From Strix aluco (Eukaryota; Chordata; Aves; Strigiformes; Strigidae), in the NCBI RefSeq assembly GCF_031877795.1, contig NC_133948.1, positions 14,586,948 through 14,650,947 of the forward strand: a stretch of DNA of 64,000 nt, given 5' to 3'. This document shows, piece after piece, positions 47,401-59,485 of this stretch. Below the pieces are notes generated by a model. That model saw only the letters and a program-made list of their open reading frames with translations, had not been told where the DNA came from and did no database searches. A program made the translations under genes and the position numbers. How positions within the stretch are numbered: position 1 is the stretch's first letter; the number at the start of each line of letters is the position of its first letter.

Positions 47401-50400
47401 GGGGAAGTATTCATTCAGATGCCAGCCCCACGGGAGGAAGGGACCAGCCGCACAGAAGGAGCCCCGTTTCACCACCGGCAGTCATCCCATCATTTCCACC
47501 ATGGCCATCACCGGGGTTCATCTCTACTGCATATGGCAGGAGGTGACCGCCATGGGCATGCTGAGGAAGGCAGTGACGACCAAGCTGGAACTCCAGCCCC
47601 AGCTCTTTCAGAGTTAAAAGCTGTGATAGGTTGGCTGCAGAAGGGGCTTCCCTTCATCTTGATCCTCCTGGCTAAAGTTTGTTTCCAGCACAAGCTTGGT
47701 AAGCATCTATCCTTTTCGGATTGTAAGTGTATTAGAGAGTGGTTAGGAAACTTTATCATGCTGTGATGTCTGGTACATTTATCTGCGTGACAGTGTCTAG
47801 AGGTAGTCTAGCATGAAGGGGACATATTCAAATGCATGGGATAATGCATCTAATAAATTCAGCCCACTATTCAGTCCGAGCTGTTTTCATCTGTGTCAGT
47901 CCCATCTGTTTCCTCTCCTGACCTGTGGGAGACCAGTTCTGTTCCTTTTCCTAATCTCTCCCTGACATTTCTGTAGGGTCTGAGGATGTTTCCAAGGCTT
48001 CTCCCTCAGACCTCTCTCTAGGAGAAATGGGGAGAGCTTAGACTAGTGACTAGCAAAGGCTTCTCTGTAGCACAGAAGGGTTGGTAGTTGTGAAATCAAG
48101 CCAAACAGCATCACCAGTTACGTCTTACTGTCAAGATCTTCAGAGTTCCCTAAAGATTATGTCTGTCCAGGTTTCTTTAATGGTACTTGGGTATTTCAGG
48201 CCCTCAGTGGTCATGTAAAACCTATTCATCTAATCCTGCTCTTACTAATTGTATGTGTGGCATGTCTGAGGATCCTTACTCATTCTGGGAGTAGTATGCT
48301 GCAATTATCATCACAGTGAAGCCAATAATTCTTGAGTTTTGTCCACTTACAGCTCTGCCAGTATTCCCAAAACCAGGTATTGATTCATGTCTGCAACAGC
48401 TCGCTCTTTGGACCTGATATCCTGTGTGGTTTTGACAGTGTGCCCTGTCCTCCATGAGCTTCTGAACTGCTGTTGTCGTATTGTCATCTAGCTGAGTTCT
48501 GTTTGCACAATGCAGCCACAGCTTGCAGCACTTCGTTCTCCTTCAGCACAGAACCTGACATTAGGACAAAGTGTCTGTATTGGGCTGAGTGACGAGTCAG
48601 TAGCTTCATTTTAATTTAGCTTGATTTTGAACTTTATATGAGTCGAGACTGCCCTGTCTTAGTCACCTGTATATTTTAATTCCCAGTGCATCCAGAATAT
48701 CACCCACTCAATTTTTTTCTAAGCTTGTGATGCTGACATCAAATGGCTTAGGACTGAAGCCTTACACACTTTGAGTGTCTTCCCCTGCAGGGATTGCCGT
48801 GTGCATTGGTATGGCCAGCACATTCGCGTACGCCAACTCAACGCTCCGAGAGCAGGTTGCTCTGAAGGTGAGTACAGCATCTGACTCTCTTATGTTCCCA
48901 GGCAGCATCACTCTTTGTGTACAAAGCAGTGTCTGTGTTGAACTTTCTTTTGCAGTGTAGGGCTGAATGCCATTATATGTATACAGATCTGTCAGAATAA
49001 GAGTACTGTGCCATAATCCTCACTTCCTCTTGCTACTTCTCCCCACTGATGCTCTCCCACAGTTTCTATCCCACTCTTTTGTGAAACTGTGGCATAATAA
49101 AACAAAGAGAGGAAAGGTCAGGGATACTGTAATCTGCTTCTGGCTCTGTCACTCACTGGCAGTGCGTCTTCAAGCACTTCTCTGCACCTTAGTTTCCTAT
49201 TATGCACACCAGAGGTGCTGAAACCTATTTCACTAGTTAATGATGAGATTTAATTTATTAGCATTTAGATAATGTTTTGAGATGTTTGGCTGAAGGATTC
49301 TGTATTGCTTATTAGCATCTTTATAATGCTCTGTTGATATTATGCTTAGAATATAAAGAAACCAGCAGATCTCTTCAGGTCTTACGATCTTCAGCGTCAG
49401 CACAATACTTCAATAGCACTAAAAGCACAAGACTAGAATTGCTTTTTTGTAAAATTTACATGGGTGGCACAAGTGTGTACTTATAGCAACCAGCAGTGGA
49501 ATAAATGCGATACAGTGCTGAATGAACAGAGAAATTGCACAATCATGTAATAGATTGCTGTTGCCTTGCACTTTGCACCTCTGTCTTTCCAGCAGTGTGC
49601 CCCTTAATCCGCCTGCTTTAAATCTCAACCTTACATCCCTGGCTGTTGAATAGCTACAAAGAGCTGTTTTCTTAATAAATCAGGTCAAAGGAAAATGCTG
49701 GCTTTTTTCCTCCCAGGAGTAAAATTTAGTCTCCAAAATTACACTGGGCCAAGACCCAGTCCAAGACCTTCTGCCATCCAGCTTCCATCTGTAGTGTTCC
49801 ATGTCTTCTGAAATGCAAAGTTTGCACTTCTTTGACCTTTAATTATTTCTTCAATCAAAAATGCGTGTTCTAGAACCTCCATGCATTCAGATAACATTCA
49901 TATGTGCTGCATGTAGTGATGGGTTATGTTATATTTGATTTAGATAAGCCTTCTTCTAAGTGGCTGTGGATCTATCTGTAAAACACCCCTTTGATGAAGT
50001 GTCATTCCAAACAGGTGACAGCTCAGAATTATAGGACAACATATGGAACTAACTTTTTTTTTTTAATCTGCTTGTCAAACTGCATTTTAAATATCGGGAG
50101 AATTCAGATGTCCCAAGAAAGATCCCAACTTTGAAAATTGAGTTCAGCAAGTAAGGCTGTCATCGTCACAAGTGTATTTCAATTAATTTCCCTGAAGTCA
50201 CTTTATTTGAAAAGGTTAGCTGAGTGAGAGCCATTTCTGCTTGTGTTTGTATATGTCTTTACCTAGGAGCCTATTTCTGAGTCTTAGTCCTATGTAAATA
50301 AACTAATTACTGAACACTTAGTTGTGTATTTGTGTTCCTTGGGTTGGTCTTGCATTTTTCAGCAGTCAAAGGCTCAGCGCAACACCTGAGACTTTGAATT

Positions 50401-53312
50401 TATCTTCTCTGCTTCTTTTTCTTACTCAGGAAAAGAGATCAGTGTTGGTTGTCTTCTGGATCCTGGCCTTTCTCACTGGAAACACCTTGTACTTGCTTTA
50501 CACATTCAGCTCTCAGCAGCTGTACAACAGGTGGGCAAAATTTACATTGTACATGATGGAAGCAGGTGATAATTGTAAGGGAAGAAAAGAGGGAAGCCCA
50601 CTTTTCCCCACACTTGTGGAGGAAGTGTGCATACTTCAGGTATCTGTTGTCTTTGTTACATCTTTGTAATGCCTTTCAGTGGAGGAAAAGAATGTGTGTG
50701 TCGCATCTACCAGCTGGCTGTGCTGCTATCAATAAATGACATAACCAGGGTCTAAATGAGCCAGGTGTGGTGATATACTACAGTGTTGCTGCTTGAAACA
50801 TGCACACTTGCAATTTTCTTATGTATCAAAGCAGGGTGGCTACTTTTTTATAGTGGGACTTGAGAATTTCCATTTTGACTGCTGTGACTGAACATAAAGA
50901 GCAGGTGGTGGAAGCAGATAAGAAATTGACCCACTGATTTTCCTCTTGCTATAATGTTTTCTTTTCTCTTCAGTCTGTCAAGCTTGGAGTCTATTACAGG
51001 AGATAAACTGGAGAGGAAATAGTAGTGTTTTTACTTCAGCGTCCTCAGGGCTTGGAAGCATTTGTATGTGAGGTAATCAAGATAGCCTCCACTTTCAAAT
51101 TCTGACTAAAGTGATTCTCAAATACAGAAGAGTTAGTACCCATGGATTTGGTTCAGTACTATCCCTCCTTATTATAAAGCAGAGATTAAATGACAGATAG
51201 GAACCAAAGATACCGAACTTAAGCAAGGGGATGATCATAGAATAAACAGGAAGAAATGGAGCAATATCAAACCTAGTTACTTGAGAAAGTAGTTTTGATA
51301 TTAGTAGCTAAAACTGTGTGAATTATCTTCCCAATGAAAATTTTATGTCCCACTGAATGAGACTTAGAACTTCAGACTGAAACTACATCGTGTGTAATGT
51401 GCATCAGTGAGGTTATGGCTAGATGGCTCTTGGGTATGTTTTTTCTGTCATTTATTTAATTGTTTCCCTGCTTCTTCCCACCAGTACTGTCTATACAGTG
51501 GAAGAGTCAAGGTCTGCCCACAACCCTGGTATCCTTTGAATTGCCCCTAATGTATTTAGGTTTGATCAGTGGCGAGCTGTGTATGTAAATGCTTCTAGAA
51601 AGGGGGAGAGATGAGAAGGCTTGTATGTGTGGGTCCAAATGTAGATGGCAAGCCATGGGATACTCCGTGTAGGGCTTGTGGGAGGAAATGGAAGAGAAGA
51701 AACAAGTATGACAGAAAGGAGTGAAAGCATTAAGAAGAAATCTGTTTGCACCATGGGAAAACAATGTGTCTCTAAGGAGGTGGTTAAGGTTAAAAGCATG
51801 AATAGGACTAGTTTAAAATAAAAGCTAGATCATCTAAAATAAAGGGGTTTCAGCAGACTGAGGCCATCCTACACACTGTTTAGGGCGTGGTTTTTTATTA
51901 ACAGTGAACAGACTGGGCAGCAGCTTCACTGAAAAGCCCCATTCCTGTGAGTGTTGTAGTGGTGCCTGCTGCGTCATGCTTGGGCTAGTGTATCTGCTGC
52001 TTGCTGTGTGGGGACCTGTGGCTATTCACAAGGCAGGCTTGTGAAATTAGAAATAGCTGCTTCGGTTTCTTTCTGGCTTATTTTTCATTTCCTGATTTAT
52101 TTACTATTTGCTTGTTTCTAGTGCATGAATAGTAGTAAAGTCTCTGATTCTGTTTCTGTTTTTAGGATGTAATTTTACCTGTTGTGCTGTGCCAGTGTTG
52201 TGAGTATTTTAAATTCATGTTCAGGCTTTTCATTCTGGGTTGGTTATTTTACGTTTGCTTTTTTTTTTTTTTTTGGTTAAGTTTTTGCTTTCTACCATGA
52301 GGCTTTAGTAGGTGAATATCCTGAAGACAAATCCTGGTTTTTCAGTCTGAGTAGGGTCCAGTGCTCATTGCCACTCAGGGCAGTAGCTCCTGCTCATTGC
52401 TATATGACGTTCTGCTGTCCTGAACTCCCCTTCTTTAAAGAGCAAATGTTCAGCCAAGTCAATAACATTACGTAAGGGGCACTACCTTTTTGGATCTTTG
52501 GTTCAGGTAAGAGTTGCTAATTAACACAGCCCAGCTCTTGTTCTGCTTCAGACAGTGTCAGGCTGCTGTCAGAGCATGACACACCTGAAATTCTGACCTT
52601 TCTGCCATGTCTTGAATACAGTGCTTCCTTTGTCACCAGTTTGTTTCACAGGCACAAGTAGCTTTAGAGACTGCTGCCCCCGTGGCAAGCCCGCCTCGGG
52701 GGACTTAGTGGTCTTGACCTGACCACGACTTGCCCAAGGAATCATAACTACTGCTGACTTGGACTTCGAAGGATAAGCTTTTACAATCAGATCTGATAGA
52801 GCAAGCCTGTGGGCTAAAGGCACTGTCATTAGGCCAAAGGCTCTTTCACAGTGTGAATTGCAGGTTATGGAGATTGCAGGCTTCCAAAACAGAGTTTGTA
52901 CATGTATGTGTCCTGTTTTCTGATAGTGGGAAACCTGCTGACCTCAGTAGAAGTGGGCAAGAACAGACAAAGTCAAGAGGTCCACAGCAACCACAGGACT
53001 AATTTGCATGTCTTATTCCTGTTGCCCTTGAGAACTTCACTGAAGTTCAGTGGAGTTTCTAGGCATTTTTCTAGCCAGCAGTGGATACAGCTGGTATCAA
53101 GAAGCTTAAGTGAAGTTCTCCTCATCTGGTACTTGAGCCTTGGTGTCATGCCTTTCAGCCTTATATTTCTGAAACCCAACCTTGAGAGGCTGGACTTCTT
53201 CGACCTGATGTGGATTGTGGGGATCGCAGACTTTGTGCTGAAGTACCTCACCATTGCACTGAAATGCCTAGTTGTTGCCCTGCCTAAGATCATCCTAGCT
53301 GTCAAGTCAAAG
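44431..53312 (+). CDS. RNFT2: RING finger protein, transmembrane 2 (TMEM118), N-terminal part; 5 coding exons, runs off window
   Basis: Exons 44419-44477 (ATG at 44431), 47220-47698, 48791-48867, 50430-50530 and 53159-53312 join in frame at GT-AG introns to 286 codons that closely follow human RNFT2 (about 444 residues). Residues 1-150 are a polar, low-complexity cytosolic tail with a histidine-rich patch (about 100-113, HHRQSSHHFHHGHH). Hydrophobic segments follow at about 158-171, 176-190, 205-226, 248-268 and 269-283. The remaining membrane segment and C-terminal C3HC4 RING are not in the window; the last intron exceeds 10.6 kb. Known family role: membrane-bound E3 ubiquitin ligase; RNFT2 is reported to target the IL-3 receptor alpha chain, and paralogue RNFT1 acts in ER quality control. 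It shares a promoter region with SPRING1. Confidence 0.95.
44478..47219 (+). other. RNFT2: RNFT2 intron
   Basis: A 2.74 kb intron with GTAAAT donor and CACTGCAG acceptor. It holds a T16 run near 45103-45118 and no recognisable repeat or nested gene. Open frames here (for example 45239-45559 and 45630-46010) resemble nothing known. Confidence 0.85.
47220..47698 (+). CDS. RNFT2: RNFT2 coding exon: low-complexity tail and first membrane segment
   Basis: The largest exon (479 bp). Encodes residues 17-175, from NRSQTVSSE through the histidine-rich patch and TPAPALSELKAV to the hydrophobic PFILILLAKVCF. Acceptor CACTGCAG, donor GGTAAGC within a split glycine codon. Confidence 0.96.
47699..48790 (+). 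other. RNFT2: RNFT2 intron
   Basis: A 1.09 kb intron between the low-complexity exon and the second membrane-segment exon. Nothing else is recognised in it. Confidence 0.88.
48791..48867 (+). CDS. RNFT2: RNFT2 coding exon: second membrane segment
   Basis: Encodes GIAVCIGMASTFAYANST through EQVALK (residues 176-201). Acceptor CCCTGCAG, donor AAG/GTGAGT. It is nearly identical to the human segment. Confidence 0.96.
48868..50429 (+). other. RNFT2: RNFT2 intron
   Basis: A 1.56 kb intron. No repeat element or nested gene is recognised. Confidence 0.88.
50430..50530 (+). CDS. RNFT2: RNFT2 coding exon: third membrane segment
   Basis: Encodes EKRSVLVVFWILAFLTGNTL through SSQQLYN (residues 202-234) plus two bases of a split serine codon. 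Acceptor CTTACTCAG, donor CAG/GTGGGC. Confidence 0.96.
50531..53158 (+). other. RNFT2: RNFT2 intron
   Basis: A 2.63 kb intron. It contains a T-rich run at about 52259-52275 and otherwise unique-looking sequence. Confidence 0.85.
53159..53312 (+). CDS. RNFT2: RNFT2 coding exon: fourth and fifth membrane segments
   Basis: Encodes the end of serine 235 and residues 236-286, LIFLKPNLERLDFFDL through ALPKIILAVKSK. Acceptor CCTTTCAG, donor AAG/GTAAGA. The next expected exon (beginning GKFYLVIEEL in mammals) was looked for in both halves of the remaining sequence and not found. Confidence 0.96.
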
Positions 53313-54219
53313 GTAAGAGTCTCTTTCCTTGATGTACAGATGTTTGTCTGTGATAATCTGATACCTTTACAATATGTTTGCAGGATGAAATATGGGTGGA
53401 AGAATAAAAATAATAAAATCTATAAAACTTTGGCAGAAAGTCACCTGGGTAGTGAGTTTTGGTTTTTGAATCATCGCAGACCTGAGCAAAGGTTTAGTAA
53501 TACCACCAAGTAATTAAAGTCCAGAGAGAGAGAGGTAAGCATTGCTTGAGAAGGAATAGGTACTAGCAGTGAGATAACCTCTTTTCTGGTTGACTTTGTT
53601 CTGAGTCTTATTTTCTGAGTAATCTCTGTAAATAGGTATTTCAGAAGAACAAATCTTTTCATTTAATGGAAAGAAATTGCAAGTACTTGTCTCCTTGGCT
53701 TTCCACTTGGGTCAAAAATGTAGCAGTATTAAATTGAAGCTACCGATGCCACAAGACAGCACCAGTTCTAACCACGGGTGCAGAAGTATTTTAACTAAAT
53801 GGTTCACACACTTAAATGTTTATAAAATCATATGTAGACTAGGCCTAACTTTTGAAACTTTCTCACTAGATTTTTCTCTCTTGAAATACCTTTTCATATT
53901 TTTTTACTCTTACAGCTCTGTCATGCTGCCTCTTCCTCCGCTTAGTAGTGTCTACACTTCAGTGGCAAATGTAGCAATGTGTATTATTTGCATTCGGTAA
54001 AGAAACTTTCTGGCAGCTGTTGGGATGAAAGGCACTATATAGATGCGAGATATTATCATTAATTGCTGAAAGTCTCAGGCAGGGCACTTAAGGGGATATC
54101 TAAACTGGGAATAGTTTTGCTTACAAATGACATGGGTGGCAGGGGAGTTGAGCAGTTTGTTCCTGCACAGCAGGGCTATTCGAGATGGTTATTAATTTAT
54201 TTCTGGCAATTGTCCAGCT

Positions 54220-54258
54220 CTTTTTTTTTTCCTTCTTCTTCTATTATTATTATTTTAT
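54220..54258 (+). repeat. T-rich tract with (ATT)n
   Basis: Polypyrimidine run followed by about four ATT units. Ordinary low-complexity sequence. Confidence 0.7.
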
Positions 54259-55669
54259 TTTGAGAGATTAATGTGCTAGGTCAGAGCATAATCCAGCCTG
54301 GGGAGGGAGGGAAAAGTGATGTGAATAGTCTTCCCAAGATAAATTGCAGTGTTGGAAAAGGTTCACAGCCTTTGCTTGCTTGTCTGAGAGCTATCCCAAG
54401 TACTCATTAATCCTTGTCGGGAGAGAAGAAAGAGAAGGGGTCTTTATTTGCAGCTACAGTGGGAGGCTGGTAAGATCACATCTGTCAAGGGCCTATAATG
54501 ACTCAGAGCACAGATGCTTCATTTTTAATACCTTTTTCTGGATAGCAATATTTCTCACTTTTTTTAAGTCCCTTTTTGTCTTAGGATGTTGTTGATGGTC
54601 TCACTGTCCCTTGACATCTGAGACTGCTGTTACCTACCACTATGGATCTGGATTTATTTTTATCCCCCTCTCTACACTGCATCCATTAAGCCAACCAGGG
54701 ATGAGATCTGGTGTAACAAATTAAGCAAGATCAAACTGGGATGGGAGAGCTCCAAGAGAGCCCCAGGATGCCATAGAAATTGTAATTGGTAACCACATAG
54801 CTGAGCTCTGTTCCTGAGCCTGATGATCCAGCTTACTTTCACAGGCCAGCACAATGCTACACATCTTCTTTTTCAGATGAGTTTTTGCAAATGGAAGCTT
54901 TTTCAGAGTCAGAACAGTTCTATTGCACTTTAGGCACATTAACTTTGACTACATTCTTATCTTAATCTGCTATCTTATCTGCTGTCTTAATACTTGCCAG
55001 ATACAAAGTTATTCTTTTCCTCCCCATATGCTTGTAGTAGTGTTTCTGCTTGAGGCCTAGCTTGTAGTTTATGAACGTCTGGACGGCTGTCATTTAATAG
55101 TAGCAGGTAGGAAGCTGCTGGAGAAATGTAAATTAAACTCATCGAGTAGAACTACAAGATTTTTTTCAAGGTGTATATACTGAGAATTTTTCTGCCGATA
55201 TAACTAGTCAGAACAGCAGCCTCTAGCTCCCCATAATACAGGGCCTGAAGTGGAGATTGCTGCACTGTGAGGAATAAAGTTCAGCACAGCTGTGAATGGG
55301 ATAGAGGTATTTAATCTTGAGCTTCCTTGCAGAACCTTCCTGCAGACAGTCCATAATAGATGATAAAACTTGCCCATGGGTGGGACATCAGGGACTTTGA
55401 TCATTCTGTACTCAACCTCTGAGCAGGCTCTTCAGATTTTCCTCATTTTGGAAGTTAAGGCACTTCCAAAGCTAGTCTGGCTTTTCATACTGCTCCTTGA
55501 GATTCTAGTCTTCTCTGAATACTCTGTGGTTTTCACTGATGCTTGCATAGCCTTTCTAGTACGAGGCATCTCCTCTGAATGTCCTTCTTTTAAGTCTCTT
55601 ACCTCTCTGTGTCCATTGTGATTGGAGCAAGATCAGATTCTTTTCTTTCTTTTACACATCAAAGTCTTC

Positions 55670-55975
55670 ATAGCTCCCCTCAGTCTTCTCTGTAAACTGA
55701 ACAACAGGAATTTTTTGAGCCTTTTCTCAAGGATCATTCATTCCAGATCTTATTATTCTCTTCTGGACTGTCTTCACTCCCTCCTGTTTTCCAGACTATT
55801 TCTCCAGTCTGTCAAGATGAGTTTGGATTAGAATCCTTATTTCCAGTGTGTTTACAGCCTTTCCCAGTTTAGTGTCAGCTGCACATTTGGTAAGCCTAAT
55901 CTGTTCCATCAAGATCGTTAGTGAAAATAGTGAATAGTACTAAACTCTGTTTACCTCAGTTAGATGCATCTTTTC
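55670..55975 (-). mobile_element. Ancient CR1/L3-like LINE fragment, inverted
   Basis: The plus strand reads as the reverse complement of an old CR1-class LINE. Landmarks in order: CTCTGTAAACTGAACAACAG, CCTTTTCTCAAGGATCATTC, TTCTCTTCTGGACTGTCTTC, then CCCAGTTTAGTGTCAGCTGC followed by a ACATTTGGTAAGC segment and a AAGATCGTTAGTGAAAATAG segment. These correspond to the familiar C-terminal ORF2 wording of CR1/L3 elements read backwards. Copies are heavily diverged and no frame is open. Sequence from about 55430 to 55670 may be a further, more decayed part. Confidence 0.6.
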
Positions 55976-56335
55976 ATTTTAATAGTGAACACATTAAAAA
56001 TTTCAGCTAGAGCACTCAGTTCTCTAAAGTACCTGGGTCGTGTATTCCTAGTACGGCCCTATCCCAGGAAGGGCAACGTTTGGTTAAAGATGATGTCAGG
56101 AACCATCTTGGATTTATAGCATCAGTTTATGCTTTAACTGAGAAAAAAAAAAAACTAAAATTAAGAGGCAGAAAAAGAAGTTTGTCTTTGCAATCAGAAT
56201 ACAGAGGGCAGTAAACATGATCATGAGTGCTTGAAGTGTGAAGCATGAGGACTGCTGTATTATCAGCATACAGCTAGCCAGAGTTCGTCAAGCTTAAATA
56301 ACTCAGAAATGGAATATCTCTGCAAGCAACCCCTC

Positions 56336-57706
56336 CAAAGAATGAGGGGGGATCGAAAATTTGACAAAATAATCAGGAAGTTATAGGCCCATCAGTCTTA
56401 CTTCAGTCCCTGGGAAAGTTATGGAACAAATCTTCCTGGGGGTTATCACAACTCAAATGAAGGACGTGATTGGGGAAAGCCAGGAGGGATTTACCAAGGG
56501 CAAATCGTACTTGACAAACCTGATCGCCTTCTATAACAAAGTAGGTGTTGGGGCGAGCAGTGGGCACTGTCTGCCTGGATTTCTCCAAGGCTTTCGATAC
56601 AGTTCCCCACAGCCTCCTCCTAGAGAGTCTGATGTGTTACGGCCCAGCCAAGTGGTCTGTGGGTGGGTGGGGAACTGGCTGACAGGCCCCACCCAGAGGG
56701 TGGTGGGAAATGGCTCCTTTTCAAACTGACAACCTGTTACAAGTGGGGTCCCCCAGGGATCGATATTGGGCCCAACGCTGTTCAGTATCTTCATAAGTGA
56801 TCTGGGTGATGGGTCAAGTGTACCCTGATGACGTTTGCTGACGATACCAAGCTGAGTGGGGAAGGGGACACTGCGGAGGGGAGAGCCACCCTGCAGGAAG
56901 ACCCGGATAGGCTGGAAGAGGGGGCTAACGAGAACCTTGTGAAGTTCAACAAGGCCAAGTATAAGGTCTTGCACCTGGGAAAACATAATCCAGGAGTGCA
57001 GCAGAGGCTGGGATCCACCTGTCTGGGGAGAAGCTGTGGAAAGGGGCCTGGGGGTCCTTATGGACAACAAGCTCAAGATGAGTGAGCAGTGAGCTGCAGC
57101 AGCAAAGAAAGCCAACAGGGTGCTGGGCTGCATCAACAAGGGCATCCCCAGCAGAGGTAAAGAATCATCATCCCACTCTACTCAGCACTTGCCAGGCCAC
57201 ACCTGGAATACCGTGCTGAGTTTTGGTCCCTGCTGTACAAAAAAGCTGTGGCCAGGCTGGAGAGGGCCCAGAGAAGGGCCACAAAGATGGTCAAGGGACT
57301 GGAAAGCCTTCCCTGTGAGGAAAGGCTGAGAGAATTGGGTTTGTTCAGCCTTGGGAAGGGAAGGCTTAGGGCAGACCTTATCACCATGGTCCAGTATTTA
57401 AAGGGTGGCTACAAAGAAGATGGAGACTCCCTTTTTACAAGGAGACACGTGGAAAAGAAGGGGTAATGGGTACAAGTTACTCCAGGGGAGATTCCGATTG
57501 GACACAAGAGGAAGGTTTTTCTCAAGGAGAACAATCAGCCACTGCAATAATCTCCCCAGGGAAGTGGTGGATTCCCCAACATCGGACACTTTCAAGATTC
57601 CGCTGGGCAGGGTGCTGGGCCATCTTGTCTAGGCCGTGCTTTTGCCAAGATATGTTGGACCAGATGATCCTTGAGGTCCTTTCCAGCCTGGTAGTCTGTG
57701 ATAATC
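56336..57706 (+). mobile_element. CR1 LINE, longer copy with decayed reverse-transcriptase domain
   Basis: A plus-oriented CR1 copy of about 1.37 kb, the longest in the window. It enters in mid reverse transcriptase: YRPISL-type motif at about 56385, GFTKGKS at about 56490, LDFSKAFDTV (from about 56575), PQGSILGP (about 56752) and the catalytic FADDTKL (about 56832-56852) are all readable. They fall in different frames because of small indels. The C-terminal part follows (RATKM near 57279, [10 protein letters not shown] near 57327) and the copy ends at GATGATCCTTGAGGTCCTTT plus GTCTGTGATAAT. 5' truncated, non-autonomous, no clear target-site duplication. Its wording differs from the 23.1 kb copy, indicating another CR1 subfamily. 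Confidence 0.93.
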
Positions 57707-59426
57707 CCAGACTTTTCCAGGTTCCAAACCAGCCTGGAAAACAGGTGCCAAGAGAAGCTGTGAGACTACAATCAGGCTGGAAGGCAAGGAAAGAAGAGCT
57801 TGTGAGTAGGAGAGAAAAGCAGAAAAAGGAAGGTAACTCCAACATCAGACTCCAGTCTCACACCTCTGCAATCAGGGGGAGTTTGTGGGAAGGGGCATAC
57901 CTGTGGCTAAAGATGTCCCTTCCTCCCCCATTCAGCTGCGATGGGCACATCAAGCTGAGTACAAGTTTTAATAGCAGCTGGGCTCATAATTTCTTTGGAA
58001 GGGGGGTTTGGCTCCCACCCTGCATGCTGAAGGCTCTCCATTAAAAAAGGCAAATAAGATCATTTGGTTCAATATAAAATGAATTAAAGTAAATTAAACT
58101 GCAGGAGCCATGTGGCCTGCAGAGGCCTCCATTGTTGTACACACATAAATGGCAGCTTTTCATTTTCACTGCTAAGGAATGACAGCTTGAGGGGGGTGGA
58201 ATTAAAAATAAGGAAATAAATAATAAGACGCAGTTGCCAAAGATTTCGTTTGGGAAATCCCAGGTGCTTGCAAGTCTCCCGTCCCCTCCTCATGCTGTTG
58301 TCAGCAATCGAAGCTGGTATCCTGGAGAAGGGAGTGAAGCATGGCAGAGGAGAAAGAAAACCAAACCAAAAGAACTGTAAGAAACTAGTATCCCAGATGC
58401 TTTTATATATATATATCCCTATCTCTATAGGGGAGGAAGATACCAAAGACATGGTTTTTTCCAGTGGTCTTAGTGGCTGGTATATAAGAAAGGCCCTAAG
58501 TAAAAATTTTCTTTACATGCTCAATACAGATGTGCAGCCAAGTTACAAGGGGCTGTGTTTCCAGAAGACTGAAAATTCAAAAGGAAATCACTAACATTAT
58601 TTGTTGAAAACATAGCATGAAATTACTATTGAATAAATACTTGTCAGTTTTGTTTGAAAGCTGGGTTTAGACATTGCAAATAAGGTTTTTTGCTGCAAGA
58701 CTGGCATTACTCGTGGAGTTTTTTCTTTATGCTGTTTAGATGGTGTCAGTGGCAAGTGTACAAATACTAGTCCTCACTAACACTGTGGACTCCTCACTGC
58801 ATCTTGGAAAATATTTTCTTGGTGATTTTTTTCAATCGATTGGGTCTTTTGGTGCTTTTTTTTCTTTTTTAAAGTACCATCTCATCAAATCTGGTTGCAG
58901 AAAACCTGGCCTGTATGTGACAGCCATTCTTTACATAGTTTTGCATTTGGACTTTGGACCAGGTACCTTTTTCAGGTGCATACCGTGTTTCCTAGCATAG
59001 ATGGTTGCAGCTCTGCCATGTAAACTGACACATTAAGCTGTTCTTATTCCTTCTGAAGCTGCACCTTGGACATGAAAGAAATATGAGGATGTCTTTTGCA
59101 CAAAGTAGTATGATTTAGATCATTCAACTGAAGCACACTATTGAAAGGTAATGTATTACAGTGTCAGCTGATCTGTGATAACTGTATTCTGTGAGTCTAA
59201 AGCTGGTAAGACTTCATTTTGAGTAGCCACAGTGTTCTTCCATGTTCTAACACAGCACAAGCTTATCCACAGTTACTTTGGTTATCATATCACCACCTGT
59301 TTCTGTCTCTGTGCACAGCCATGTGTAATTAAACAGTTATTGAAAGGAAAATGAACACTTACCTTATAATGATTAGAATTGTTCTGCAGCCTACCTCCAT
59401 CTTGTCTCAGAGCTCAACTCCATGGG

Positions 59427-59485
59427 ATACCATGGTCCAAAATCCTGGTGCTGGCATACCATAGTCCAAAATCCAGGTGCCCAGT
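59427..59485 (+). repeat. Two-copy 29-bp tandem duplication
   Basis: ATACCATGGTCCAAAATCC at 59427 is followed 29 bases later by ATACCATAGTCCAAAATCC; the two units differ at only a few positions. It is a recent small tandem duplication inside the RNFT2 intron. Confidence 0.75.

Noticed and set aside
47182..47766. 194-codon plus-strand ORF taken as an intronless gene
   Set aside because: It is the large RNFT2 exon with short intronic extensions at both ends.
52896..53513. 205-codon plus-strand ORF taken as one gene
   Set aside because: Only 53159-53312 is real coding sequence (an RNFT2 exon bounded by splice sites); the rest is intron read through in frame.
56531..57145. 204-codon minus-strand ORF
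   Set aside because: It is antisense to the CR1 reverse-transcriptase region; an incidental open frame of the repeat.
57466..58044. 192-codon plus-strand ORF
   Set aside because: It starts inside the CR1 3' end in a frame other than that of the CR1 protein and runs into unique sequence; no homology recognised.
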